A stretch of 64,000 nt of DNA, from NCBI GenBank assembly GCA_003952965.2, contig RXIC02000004.1, forward strand, positions 179,053-243,052, written 5' to 3'. Below the pieces are notes generated by a model. It did no database searches. It was given only the letters and a program-made list of their open reading frames with translations, and was not told the origin of the DNA. Within the stretch, counting starts at the first letter, position 1; every line of letters starts with the position of its first letter. This document shows, piece by piece, positions 19,119-31,147 of this stretch. This stretch comes from Morella rubra (lineage: Eukaryota; Streptophyta; Magnoliopsida; Fagales; Myricaceae). The translations under genes were made by a program, and so were the position numbers.

Positions 19119-20098
19119 TTGGGTTTCCCTAAGCCTTCCAAGAAGGAATTAGTTCGGATTTCGGATTAAAGTTTCTTAAAAAAAAAAAAAAAAAAAATAA
19201 GAAAAAAAAAAAAAGGTTGCCTTTTTTTTAACTTTTTTTTTCCTGGGTCAGTAAATTCAGTCAGAAAATCCTTTTTCATCATAGGATCTAAAAAAAAAAA
19301 AACCTTCCAAACAAAGTATATGAATTTAACCTCAAGGGTTAGCCTGGTGATTAAAACTTTGGCCTTAGTAATTTATTTTTTTAGAACCTTTGACCAAGTA
19401 ATTGCTCTGTTTATGTAAAACGAGAGAATTGTACCTTTTTTTTTTTGTGTGCAACCACCCCCAAGCCAGTGGTTGATGTTGTAAGGTGGTTTTTCAATTT
19501 GTTGGAGATTGGAGATCAGTGCTTATGTTGTTAGAGATTGGGGTCAAGGGTTATGTTAGTTTTGTTGGTTTTTGACAAGTTGTTAAAATTGAAATTAGTG
19601 AGTTGTAAATTATTGATTATTTAATGTGATTTTTGATATTGTTGTACATGTATTTCAATATTTTTAATACTTTTAGTCTTTAATTTTCTATATTTTAACT
19701 CTAAGATACTTTTTGCATTACGTAGGAAAAAAATATTTGTTAGCATTTTGCCTTAGAAGTTTGCCCCCCTCCACTTGAGTCCTGGTTCCACCACTACTCG
19801 CTGCCACCCTTTTATGGCAGCAAGAGCTAGAGGGCAATTGTTAATTGATTTTTTTCTTTTTAATTTTGTTTATTTTCTTGATGTGGCATTTTTAAATAAC
19901 TTTTTTTACATGTGTCATTTTCTGGTTGGTGATGACGTGTAAGACCGTTAGTTGACTGGGCAATTCACAAACGGTAGTGGACGGAATAACCATTTTGACA
20001 ACATCATGAAACCCAGGGACTACGCATGATAAATGAGAAAACTCAAGGATGAATTTTGTAAAGTGGTCAAAACTCAGAAACAAAAATGGTCATTAACC
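18442..20098. mobile_element. Long-TIR DNA transposon (MULE-like or large MITE), non-autonomous
   Basis: The left end begins GGTTAATGATCATTTT and the right end finishes AATGGTCATTAACC, its inverted match. The inverted similarity continues for about 200 bp, including the words CTCATTTATCA, TCAAAATGG, CAACTAACGGT and ACATGTCATC. The interior is GC-rich with repeated GGGGTGGC/GCCACCCC words and no transposase frame. Runs of A flank both sides, so the target duplication cannot be read. Long TIRs suggest a Mutator-like origin, but the superfamily is inferred. Confidence 0.75.
18991..19796. mobile_element. hAT-like non-autonomous element nested in the long-TIR element
   Basis: The left end CAGTGGTGCAGCGAGG and the right end CCTGGTTCCACCACTA are imperfect inverted repeats of the hAT type (C/TAGTGGTGG...). 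The flanking 8-mers CTTACTGC (18983-18990) and CTCGCTGC (19797-19804) match at 6 of 8 positions, as expected for an old 8-bp hAT target duplication. The interior has an (AT)n tract (about 19088-19112) and A-rich DNA. No transposase is present. Confidence 0.65.
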
Positions 20099-21486
20099 AA
20101 AAAAAAAAAACACAAACCTACCTAAAAAAAGCAAAGCTTTTAGATGGGAAGGATGAAGCAAGAGATAGGCATGATGACAAGGGGTAGGAGGAGGGTCATT
20201 TTAAGGACAGTGCTGCAAATCGTACAATTAATAAGGCTTACGGTACTCGGGCTAGACATTATACAAGGAGGGTGTTCTCGAAGTAGTTTACTTTCATGCA
20301 GGGGTGGCCTAATATAATATGAGGCCTTAGGCAAAAAGTTAAATTGAGGCCTTCTAATCAAATAGAAAGAATTCAATAATTAAACTCTTAGTTATTTCTT
20401 CAATTAAGACCACTTTTGATGCTTTGATTAACTATTTGGTCTATATTATGAAAAATTCAAAAGCAGTTCGTAGCTCCAAAAAAATAATGGTTTGATTAAT
20501 TACTGCCTAATGCAACTACCAAAAAATGATAAGAAGATCAACAAAGTTAAGGAGTCTTAGTTTTTGTTAATTATATTTAGATGCAATGCTAATGAATCCA
20601 AAAAATTTAGTTTACTGATTAAATTATGATTTTGAGTAGATATGGGGCTTTACCGGGATGAAGGCCTTAGGCAACCACCTAGATTGTTTGTTTGATCTAA
20701 AGCCAACTATGCTTTGACAATAAGTGAAAATTCAATTCTTAAGGAGTGGAGCCGGTGATACCGGCATCATTTTAAGGATCAAAACAAAGAAAGTAAAATT
20801 AGGAGAAGAGCTAGAGAAGAACTTAGACTTTTTCTAGGATAAAAGATGACGTTGTGTTCAAAAGAATCAGTCATAACATGTTGTTTAATAATATAATATG
20901 AATATAGAGTTGGATCATGTCTCTAAATCAACCTCGAGCCTGACCGAACCTTGTGAAAGTTAATCTCAACCGATTCCTCACCCCTAGGTTGGACGGGCAG
21001 TTTTAGACTCTCGTCTATGGGGGGAGTTCGGTATCGACCAGCTCTAACTCCGACCAAGTCATGTACAACCCTAATATGTAATACTTCTCTAAAGAAGAAT
21101 TTCAATGTATATGGACGATGTAGACAAGTTTTCTACAAACAAGGCGAAGTTTTCAATTGCCATTCTCTGCAGGAACTTAGCAATGGACTTTCTGACTTTG
21201 AAGGAAAAGACGTGGGTCTACCTTCGTTTTGATTTTGACAAAATTGAAAAGAAGAAAAAAGAGTGCAAGACCGGCCGTGATTAGGTTATAGCCGCATCTT
21301 ATGACAAGATATGAACGCTAATTAATTAAGACTAATTAATTAAGGGAAAGGTTTGGGGAGATTAATAGACAGTCAACAAGTAGGCTAGGCAATTGTTGCT
21401 GAAAAATACAGTAGTACCTAAGCTGGATAAAATAACTCAAGTTAAAAAAAGAAAAATGTTTTGTATTAGGATATATATATATATAT

Positions 21487-21530
<44 letters not shown>

Positions 21531-23441
21531 CAGAATGGCGTAGCTAGTACTTGTTAGGACCACCATTAACTTTGACATAGAAAATTAAGCCTATATAGTT
21601 CATCTAGAAAGAAGGTTGCCTCGCCCAGAGCAAAGAGGAAAAAAAAAACAACAACAACAATTTTCCACAAGTTGGCCAAATTGTCACCGACATTTAATGA
21701 TCACTGATTTCCAAGAAGATTTGGATCCCAGCTACCGACAGAGGAGCGTGCAGGACATCGAAAGAAAGGGATCGAGAAACAAAACGATAAACTATACTTT
21801 TTTTTGTTTTGGCAAACGATCGCGTTTTTAATAATTTGTAGCACTTGGCAAAAAAAAAATTGTAGCTAAATTTTTATTCTATCACTAATTTATAAATATA
21901 TAGTTCAAATCAAATATTTAATAGATACCCAATGAAATATTGAAGGTGAGGTAACTTGGGTATCCCACCCAAAGTAGAGCATTAATAATATCTCTTGCAT
22001 TGAGAAAGTCCATACTAACCACGTTTGTGGTGTTTATGGCTCCACGTTTTAAAAGCAATTTTTTTTTTGTTTAGGATAAAATTGAATTAAATTCATCAGT
22101 AATTTTTATAGTTCATCTAACAAGCATGCTTCAGTTCCGTTTTGGGGGCAAGGGTTTTTTTTTCTAATTAATTTATTTTTGTTTTTAGATTAATAGTCAA
22201 CCAATATCACCTCATGGGAGCTAATTAATTAGGAAGAGCTAGAAACTGAATTAGGTTTTTTATGAGATCGAGGCTTGTCATATTACTCTCATGAGATCGA
22301 TCTGTCCCAAAGACTAATATTTTTTATTCTCTCTACCATGAAAACAATAAAACAGACAAACATGTTTGGAACACGTGAAACACTTTTTTGTTGTTTTCCT
22401 TTTTCTTAATTTATTTTTTCCATTATCTTCTACATGGTTTGGCATTATGCTAAGAGTGGTTAATTAGTGGAAGGGATTAGGAGCCGTATGAGTCAAGTTC
22501 ACACTGTAAAAACTGGTCCTCGCCTCAAACAAAATGAAGGGATTCATGTGAAAGCCCAATACTCTCCCTAGTCGACAGCGTTTTCAACATTTGATCGTGA
22601 CACGAGTTGTGCTCTAATTAAAAGGTTGGACCATATCTCTTAAAAGCTTCGGTAACGCAGTCCAAAGTATTAGTTAACCAGTCCAAGTCGCCCAAGTTGT
22701 ACATTTTGATCAATTTGCTCACATGCGTCATGCGTGTCTTATCTTAAATTTCTCCGGCTCACGTTATTCATGCCGGCCCGCCGCTTGGACGCATGCGCGG
22801 GCATACGTACACACACGCACAGAGATACGGCAGTGAGGAAAACAGAGAAGTTGCCCTCGAGTCTCGACTGCTTACCACGATCAGCTGCGCATTTATGTAA
22901 AAGAGAACAGTTTTCAAAGACATTTCCTCGCAGACTTGCTTACCCAATGTGAACTGCGCCTTTATTTAGGGAAGGGCTTGTAATTGGTCCTTGCCGGCTG
23001 CAGCAGTCCCCCATGCCCACCCCCCTTCAACGAATTAATTCAACTTGGAACTTTCATTCTGTGTCTTTTTCTTTTCGTTCCAACCAACTTTGCACTTTCG
23101 GCTTCCTTTTGTAAGCTTGTAGAAATATAAGTGAACGCAAGCGTGCATACTTCGTTCGCTAATTGAGGCCGTAAAATGTCAAAATGTTAAGGAGAATGGT
23201 AGAGAACAATTTTTTTGTTTTGGGTAAGTTCTCCTGTCTGGAAGGTAAAAACACTTCAGTAATTTTTTTTCTTTTTATGCTTCAGTTTAATATATAGGTC
23301 TGATGGTTTTCTCTTTGATGAGTGGCGTGAGGTTTGAATCCATCTTATCTGCCCCCATAACGGGAAGGAGGCATGCTCGACATAGACTGAAGAGGTCATA
23401 ATTATTTGGTCAGTCAATTCCGAACGCTGAGGATCAACTCC

Positions 23442-23472
<31 letters not shown>

Positions 23473-25515
23473 GTAACAAGGATCTTGATAAGAACCGCCG
23501 TCCTTATCCACGAAGAAGTATGCATAGAGAGAGAGATTAGAGAGAGGGAGGGTATTGCGAGAAAAAAAGAAAAAGAAAACAAAAGCGCTACGAAAGAGAA
23601 CAAGGTACGTAATACTCTGAACTCGCAAAAGACAGCGATCGTAAAGAAATGGCAACTTGCAGAAAGTTGGTGGGAAAATTAATATATATTCGCTAAATTA
23701 CTTGGCGAATATTAATAAATCATGGCAGCAGCACAAATGTTTTGTCTTTTGAATTCACACATCACAGACGTGGATTTCTAATTTTCTTCGTTACGATGAA
23801 TAATTGTAAACTATTTGCTTAGCCTCTTTAAAATTCTAAATGGAAATGTATTGTGTGATACTTAGGAATCTCAAATATCGATCGTGAAATAATTCAAAGA
23901 AAATTTTCTATCATTATTTTAATTAATTTTTACTCCGAATATTAGGTTTATACAAATTACCATAATATTTGTCAATATATCACAATTAATTCTTGAGAAT
24001 ATGAAATTAATTTGTGAAATTTCTTTCTACTAACAATTAAGTGCTTATTTGTCATTCTATCGATCCCACTATATTTCTCATAAATCAATAAGGTTGGAAT
24101 ATTATTACTGATAAAATTATAAATATTATAGCTAGTAAAATTTTTACTTCATATAAATCTTAATTATTAATCTGTAATTAGTTGAACTCTTAAATTATTT
24201 TTAAAATAATTTTATAAATAAGCATATATATATATATACACACACACAAAATATATACTTTGAAAAAAAAAAATTTAATAAAATTTACTGGCCGATGTTT
24301 TCTTCTTTAGTCCAACGTTATATATATACTAAGCCCTGACTCAGGCGAAGTGCTGGATTTCATGATTTTAAAAGTATATATTTATCGATAGTGCCACTAG
24401 AAAATTTAGAGTTGACTCCTGAGAATGGAGGCATAATCATGTTTTTACATAGTGTGGGGTACTTGCAGGTCATATGGAACCGTAACCATCTAAGTCTACG
24501 ACATCGTTGGGTCTGGGAATGGAATCACAACAAAGACATGGATTTGAAGTATGAGCTACAACGATTTACAGTTTAGAAAAAAAAAATTGAGAATATCTTG
24601 GTAATTTGTGAGGATTTATTGTAATTTACTCTATTGTTTGTGGTGGTAAGGAAAGAAATCGTTACGTAAACAAACCAAATGCGTATCTTAAGCGCAAGAG
24701 TCCAGCAAATGTCTTGGATGAGTGCTGTGTTCAACATCTGCATAGGACAGTGGCGGAGAAAGCAATACTCTACCCAGATGTGTCAGAGAGCAGTAGCAAA
24801 TGGGCCTTGCATCCCCCGCCTCAACACCCCTTCATCGGATTGAAGATCACTCACCTATTTCTTGATTCCGCCGCCTGCTTCAGATTAAAAATGGGCTTTA
24901 AAGGTCCATCAAAGACTGAACTTTCCATAAACTACCCAAATTTTCCTAGGTGAAAAGAGCTTCTAGCTTGTTTCAACTGGGATTTAGAGTCAGAAAAGAG
25001 TTCAGCCAATTACCCAACAACGACAGAATAAGATCCTATCCAGAACCAAGTCATTGCGCAACTCACGACTTTGTAGCAAAATCATTCAGGATCAAAATCT
25101 AGAATTTTGTGGGCCGCATGAAGACAATAATTTCTCCGTCAAAGAAAGGTAAAATGAAGAAACTTAGCCCCATTCACACGCGCATTAATCTGAAGAGAGA
25201 AGTTTGTTTCCTACGAAACTGTTGGGGACTTGAGAAAGCGCGTATTCCCCAGTCTAACAAGGGACTGTTGCATCTAGATACCATAAAGAGACTAGGGTAA
25301 GGAAGAACGAAATAGTCAATCGGTAACCATATGATAGCTCTGCCAGACAAATCACAGTTATTTAAGTAATTACGAGCAAGCTACAATCATTTTTGAAACT
25401 TCACCATAAGAGTGACAAACAGCACACTGGGCATGGAATATTTCTGGCTAATATAAAAGGACCCCGTCCAAGGTAGAACAGTACACGATGGAGAAATGAA
25501 ACAAAAAAGAACTAC
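20099..25515. other. Gene-poor intergenic DNA with (AT)n tracts
   Basis: No gene is recognised. (AT)n microsatellites lie at about 21472-21524 and 23443-23469. A stretch at 20299-20690 has GAGGCCTTAGGCAA words near both ends and begins CAGGGGTGGCC, possibly a transposon remnant. The last few hundred bases should hold the 3' flank of the minus-strand hydrolase gene. The open frames at 21616, 24391, 24714 and 25109 show no known motif. Confidence 0.55.
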
Positions 25516-26550
25516 CTAAGCAGATAAGTAACGCGTCATCCAGGACTGGAAGCGAGACCAAGCTAGCTGAGCTGCAGCTTCATCTTCATCAGGCATTCCC
25601 ATGCTCTTTCTCCTCTCCATACCTTCAGGAGATCTGTTCATGAAGGCGTGTGCATTGCCTGGATAAATGAATACCTCACATGGAACTCCTGACAGCTTCA
25701 GCTTCTCCTCCAAAGCCTTGGCAGCCTGAAAACTCTTATAGATATAATGAGCATGTAACCGAAACAGGAAACAAATCCCCATCATTTTTCACAAATAATT
25801 ATAAGAAGGCTAAGTCATTTACATTGCTTTCAGTGATCGACATTGTAGAAGACAATTGTAACTTACATGTTACTAGCAATTGTTTTATCAGAGTGAAAGT
25901 TAAACTCAAGGTTTGTGGACTCACAATATTACTTGATCAACTTTTGAAATCTCATTTACTACTGATACTCTTGCCTCATACTTTCAAACAATTACCCTCC
26001 CCCTCCTCAATCTCTCTCCTTTCTGCTGCTCCCAACAATTTTCATTCAAAATGGTGATCACTCGCACCATCAGACCACAAAAGATGAATACAAAGCCATT
26101 TTCACCAGCTTTTGAATTCCTGAAGCTAGAGAGTTTATAATGTTTAACAAGAAAGTAGGACTATTTGGTCACTTCCAAAACAAGGTCATCATGATTACCA
26201 GTTATTATAATCCCCCAAGGAATCATAAAATTTAAGGGTGGGCAGCTGTTGCTTTTGTGCATGCACATGGCTCAAACTAATGGAAGGAGAATAATGTCTA
26301 AACAAGAGCTCATTAGCATCAACAACTAAGGCAGGGGCAACGGGAGATTAACCAACATAGACCTGGAAGGATAAATGCCAAACAGAGCAATAGATAGAGC
26401 ACCTGAACCTATCACAAGGAAGAGAAATTTGTTAGACTACATAGATAGAACATAGTACTATAATCATACATTGAAAACCAACAGTCCAACGTCTAAAAAT
26501 AATTTCTTGCCCATGCATTTAGTTGTATGGTTATGATTTTTTTTTTGTCT

Positions 26551-26607
26551 GCCCATAGAATGCAACAACAGCATTAACTGCAACCAAAACCAGTTACACC
26601 ACACCTT
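26551..26607 (-). pseudogene. Remnant of the dienelactone hydrolase nucleophile exon
   Basis: On the minus strand the sequence reads as GGTGTAACTGG (GVTG, just before the catalytic Cys in the family), followed at once by a frame encoding NAVVAFYG. The family normally has about 17 residues between these, including Cys-Met-Gly-Gly. A T/A run follows where the rest of the exon (PSSELADPAQAK-like, about 30 residues) should be. An extra base shifts the frame of the first part. Confidence 0.7.
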
Positions 26608-26664
26608 CTTTGAAATTTTAATGTTACTGCCAGCACTGTACCCTGAAAAAAAATAATTTCAATT

Positions 26665-26686
26665 GGGGGGGGGGGGGGGGGGGGGG
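26665..26686. repeat. G22 homopolymer
   Basis: Uninterrupted run of 22 G in the fourth intron region of the hydrolase pseudogene. A C15 run lies at 27206-27220, 520 bp away. The exact length is unreliable in most sequencing data. Confidence 0.9.
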
Positions 26687-26730
26687 AGAAAGAATTTCTA
26701 CTATTAGTTCACTATGATGTATCACTCAGA

Positions 26731-26958
26731 GAACGGATTCTATGCAAAGTTGTGCAGAGTGACAACTATGATTTAAAGATATAAATCTAACGTTTCAAGG
26801 CTGGCCACATCATTTAATAAGCCAAGCCAAGATTAGGTCACGTCATTTTGTCTCACGTCATTAAATGACATGACCAGCCTTAAAATGTTGGGTTTGTATC
26901 TTTAAATCACAATAGTCACTTTAAATAGCTTTGCACAATTTGTCTTTGTACAGATCAT
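26731..26958. mobile_element. Foldback MITE in a hydrolase intron
   Basis: Two arms of about 90-100 bp are inverted repeats: GATTTAAAGAT...GGCTGGCCACATCATTTAAT on the left and ATTAAATGACATGACCAGCC...ATCTTTAAATCAC on the right, with ATGCAAAGTTGTGCA against TTTGCACAATTTG further out. The loop is about 45 bp. There is no coding capacity. The target duplication was not resolved. Confidence 0.75.
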
Positions 26959-29900
26959 TTCTCATATCACCCATCCACCAAAGAGGTCATAGGAGTCGTC
27001 TAATTTTAATTGCTGAAATTAAGTTGCTTCATAGGTAAAACTAATGTTAGGAGCAATGTTTTCCTTCCAATTTGAATGGACCAAGTATCGGCCTCAAAAT
27101 CCCATAAACAGAAACCAAACGAGCCATTAAACATGTATAGCATCATTAAAAACAGCTTCAAGGCAGGGCAATCTTTCAAAACCCTTCATTAAGTTGAAAC
27201 TGCAACCCCCCCCCCCCCCCTCTCTCTCCTCCTTTTTTTGTCTTTGAAACAAGTAAAAAGTACCTAATTATTTTTAATGACTCATTAAAGAAAACTCACA
27301 AATGAAAGGAATCGATTTAAGTGAGTAGTTTTGATGGAAGCCTTTTAATATTTCCCTTGATCCATGTCACACATCTCAGGCCCGAGTTGAATGAACATCA
27401 AGGAACCTTACTAAACCTCAATTTAAGGCCATTTTAGGGGCAAGTAGGGTTGACCAGAACTTTCCAAAGCTGCAACAGGGCAAGACAAATAAAATGCAAG
27501 TGGCAGGATGGAACCATCAGAAAAAATTTAAGATAGTTGATTCCCGAGGACCATGTCATATCATGAGCACAATTTTGCTATTCTAATGCAAACTTAAATC
27601 AATCTCTTTCTCTTTGTTCAACAAGTAAACGACAGCAACAAACCTTCCGTGAACCATTTGCTTTAAGCCAGTTGACTGAAGCGTGGATATCTTTGACAGC
27701 GCCTTGCCAATCAAGACCTTCCATCAAGTGCTGTGCTTCTGCAACATCGAGACCAACCTTTCCCCGATATAAACTGAAGCATGGAAAAAAATAGTATTTC
27801 CATGAATCAAATAATGACATTGACTAACAGCAACTTCTTTTTTCTTTATTTAAAAGAACAACTTAAGTAAAACAAGGACATATTGTGTACTCAGGGATAA
27901 GTGCTTTAAATCCAGGGCCGAGTTGAGAAATTTTCTCGGCATGGTTCTTGATTTCAAAGTCCACACCCCACCATTCTTGAAGCACAACAATACCGGGAGC
28001 ATCATCTTTGCCAACCACATATGCATCAAATGCCTGATCAAGCAGGAAAGGGACAATTAGATAAGAAATGAGTTTATCTATAAGTTGACAATCACACGAT
28101 GCATATAAAACTGAAAATATTCAGCTACATTGTAGACTTTCAAGAGGCAAGTAAGTCCATAACAGGCCATAATATATGGAGTTCACACAATGGGTCACTT
28201 TTATCCTTTAATATGTGTAGAAACAACTATTAGTGCATTTTTCTCTTTCTACATCCAGCATTCCAACGATCCAGGAATATCCCACAGAGACACCCGAAAT
28301 CACATAAATATCAGAGACAATATCCAACCAAGGGGAAGCACCAAGTTGTATGGTCTATTGAGGAAAGGAAATGAAGATGATTAAAATTATCTTGATCCAC
28401 AAGTACTCCTTAAAAAATTTACACCTCATTCTTCCCTGTATTCACACATAGACTGGGAGCCTTCAGACATCATCCACAATCACCATTAGGGGGTGCAAAA
28501 TCGGTTGCTTGTCAGTCATCTAGGCATTCCCAACAGGTGTTTTCAGGAATCAACGGAGCAAGAATAGTTCAATTCTTGGGAAACCGGAAAGATGTGATAA
28601 TCCATGTTTATTAATGAAGGACAATTACAAAACCTTTTTCAACTTTTGGATGTTGCAGTTTCAATTACCTACCCAATGTCTGAGGTGTCTATCCTTTTTC
28701 TTTGTTTCTTCATTCTTTGTTTATACTTCAACACCTCCATTCAAGATCTATAAAAATGCATCATAATTCACAATGCAGTGATTAAATTATTCAAGGAGAT
28801 CTAAATGTAATTCAGCAACGAAAATGCATCCATAACAAAAACAAGAGAAGTAAACAATTAAGGCTCTCTATCGCTACAGTGGGAAGCTCATTAATCAAGA
28901 TTGGGACTACTCCCGCCTGAGCCCTTCTTGCATGAGTCGTGATATGATACAATATTGAAGGTAGTAATATATACTTGGCATTGGATTGCCTAAATTTGTA
29001 AATAAGGTTACAAAGCTTGTCTGCAGAAACAAAGGATTGACTCTCAAACTACCTGCCCATATACACCAAATAAAGAATAGAGTAGCTGAGCAAAAAAATG
29101 GGCATCTTTGGAGGTTACCCGTGCTCTTCTCACTGAGATGAAGGTAGCTAGTACTGATCAGAAGCTGTCTTAACTGCATGTTATTTGATTAATCATATGT
29201 CTGTTCTAAGTGGTATATCTCCTATTCAAAGAGGTAATATACCTAGACTATCATGATGGAAAAGTTATACATAAGTGAATCATGAAAACGAGGTTAATCG
29301 ATTTAAATTTTATATCTTATGAGTAATAATATTTTATCTAACTGGCTCAAACAGTAATTTTAACATAATTAAATAACTCATTTTGTCGGATTTAGAATAA
29401 GGTATAAAATTTATGTAGTGGCACTTTCTCAGATAAGTTAATCAAGCAGCTCATGAATCTGCTCGAGTTTGTCAGAAAAATAATAGATCAAGCTTGAACG
29501 CGCAATCTATCAGTCTGGGTTCATCGACAAAACAATTTTACAACCTCTAGCAATCACGGCTAAATTACATCCCAAATGAGGATCATTTCATTTCCACCCA
29601 ATACACAAATCATAAAATTAAAAAGATCATTTATCGACACCATTAAAACAACCCCGTGCCAAAAGGTAATCCAGAAGCCAACTTCAACGCATATAATTCC
29701 ACTAAGAAAACACAAAAACTTAAATGAAAACAACTAAATAACTCGCATTTGCCCAGAAAAAGTAGAAAACCACTAACTCAAAACCCATAGCTCGAAATGC
29801 TTTACGAAAAGAAAAGAATTAAATAAAAATAGAAAGAATCAAAATACAGAAGGAAATTAAAGAAAGCACACAGTAGCTTAAAAAAATTTCTTGAAGCGAA

Positions 29901-30258
29901 GCTCACAGTGTCGTCTCTCTGAATCTGGATTTTCTTGAAGGCAGAGTCAGCCATTGAACGGACTCGGAAGCGAGAAACCAATGAGGGTGAGAGCTTCCGC
30001 ACGAGTGAGAAGGCTGATGATTTGGGGAAGAGTCTGGAAGCTGATGATGCGTAAATGGAAGTTAACATTCTTCGCTGCCAGCACACTCTACCATGGGCTA
30101 TTATGTAGTCGAACGTAGCAAGGTGGTGGAGACGGTGTCGTTCGACATAGTTCCCTTCGGACGGTGTCGTTTAACGAAAATTTGGATAGAAAGAAGCAGA
30201 GGTCCTAATCCACTCGTCAACTTCTTTTTCAGAATCATGGGTTATATACAATTTTTTA

Positions 30259-30736
30259 GCTCTGGCTTTTAGATTACGACACTTTGTATTTAAAATTAAC
30301 AATTTTGTTATATTTCACCTCTTAAGTATAACAGTTTACACTTTGCACCCACAATAGTTAATTTCGACAGAACTTGTTATTTTAGTTCAATAAAATGACA
30401 AATTTATCCTCATACTTTGTTTTATAATTATATTTTATATAGAGTAAATTCGCTATTTTACTAAATCAAAATAGCAAGTTCCAGTTGGTAATTAAAGCTC
30501 TAACTTTTAGGATTATGACATTTTGTATTTAAAACTATCAATTTCGTTATATTTCACCTCTTAAGTATCAATAATTTACACTTTGCACCCACAACAGTTA
30601 ATTTCGACAGAACTTGTTATTTTGGTTCAATAAAATGATAAATTTATCCTCATACTTTGTTTTACAATTATATTTTATATAGAGTAAATTCGCCATTTTA
30701 CTAAATCAAATAGCAAGTTCCAGTTGGTAATTAAAG
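30259..30736. repeat. MITE-like element with internal tandem duplication (2 x about 239 bp)
   Basis: Copy 1 is 30259-30496 and copy 2 is 30497-30736, about 95% alike by eye. Both contain CAATTT(T/C)GTTATATTTCACC and ACTTTGCACCCACAA. Just after copy 2, GGGCGAAATATAATAAAATTGATAG is the inverted counterpart of the left end, so a terminal-inverted-repeat element probably spans about 30262-30785. It lies between the divergently oriented hydrolase and PPR genes. Confidence 0.75.
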
Positions 30737-31147
30737 GGCGAAATATAATAAAATTGATAGTTTATGGTGTAAGTGTCAAAACACAGTAAACTGGAGATAA
30801 AAAAAAATGTATTTTTTTCCAAATTTATTTATAAAGCATAGCACTAAAATTTTAGATATTGAGAACAGATTGGAATTTAACATAACGTTTGTGTATCAAA
30901 AATTTTCACAAAATTTTAATAAAATTTTACCTTTACAAACACACATCAAAATTTTACTTTTACTTTTATTTCTTATTTACCAATTCTAATACCACCTCTT
31001 TTTTAACACCAAGACATTAAAATTTTACATCTAAACATTGTGTAAATAAACCTTCTGAAATAGTTCCATTTACAATTTGGCGCTCCTCAGTATTCAAGTT
31101 GTTGGTACTAAATACGTCACCATTGACACATTAGAAGCTAGACCTTA

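Larger units (their letters stand above)
25516..30068 (-). pseudogene. Dienelactone hydrolase family (carboxymethylenebutenolidase-like) gene lacking its nucleophile exon
   Basis: Similar to plant cytosolic/plastid alpha/beta hydrolases of the At2g32520 type. Recognisable exons: 29907-30068 (transit-like N-terminus, then MADSAFKKIQ), 27891-28033 (starts AFDAYVVG), 27644-27773 (LYRGKVGLDVAEAQ) and 25516-25725 (AAKALEEKLKLSG to the stop, with the His-containing YPGNAHAF). These four have good splice sites and matching phases. The family's fourth exon should carry the GxCxGG nucleophile motif. Here only pieces remain at about 26551-26607: a GVTGF-like start with one extra base, then directly the NAVVAFYG-like part. 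The Cys segment and the 3' half are gone. Exons 3 and 5 are both phase 0, so skipping would keep the frame but give a protein without the nucleophile. It is called a pseudogene because catalysis should be lost; assembly error is possible. Confidence 0.8.

Noticed and set aside
18745-19152. Open frames of 116-135 codons on both strands
   Set aside because: They cover the GC-rich core of a transposon and an (AT)n tract; the translations are low-complexity.
19325-19375. SINE-like GGGTTAGCCTGGTG...TTTGGCCTTAG segment
   Set aside because: Only an A-box-like word is visible; no B-box or tail could be assigned.
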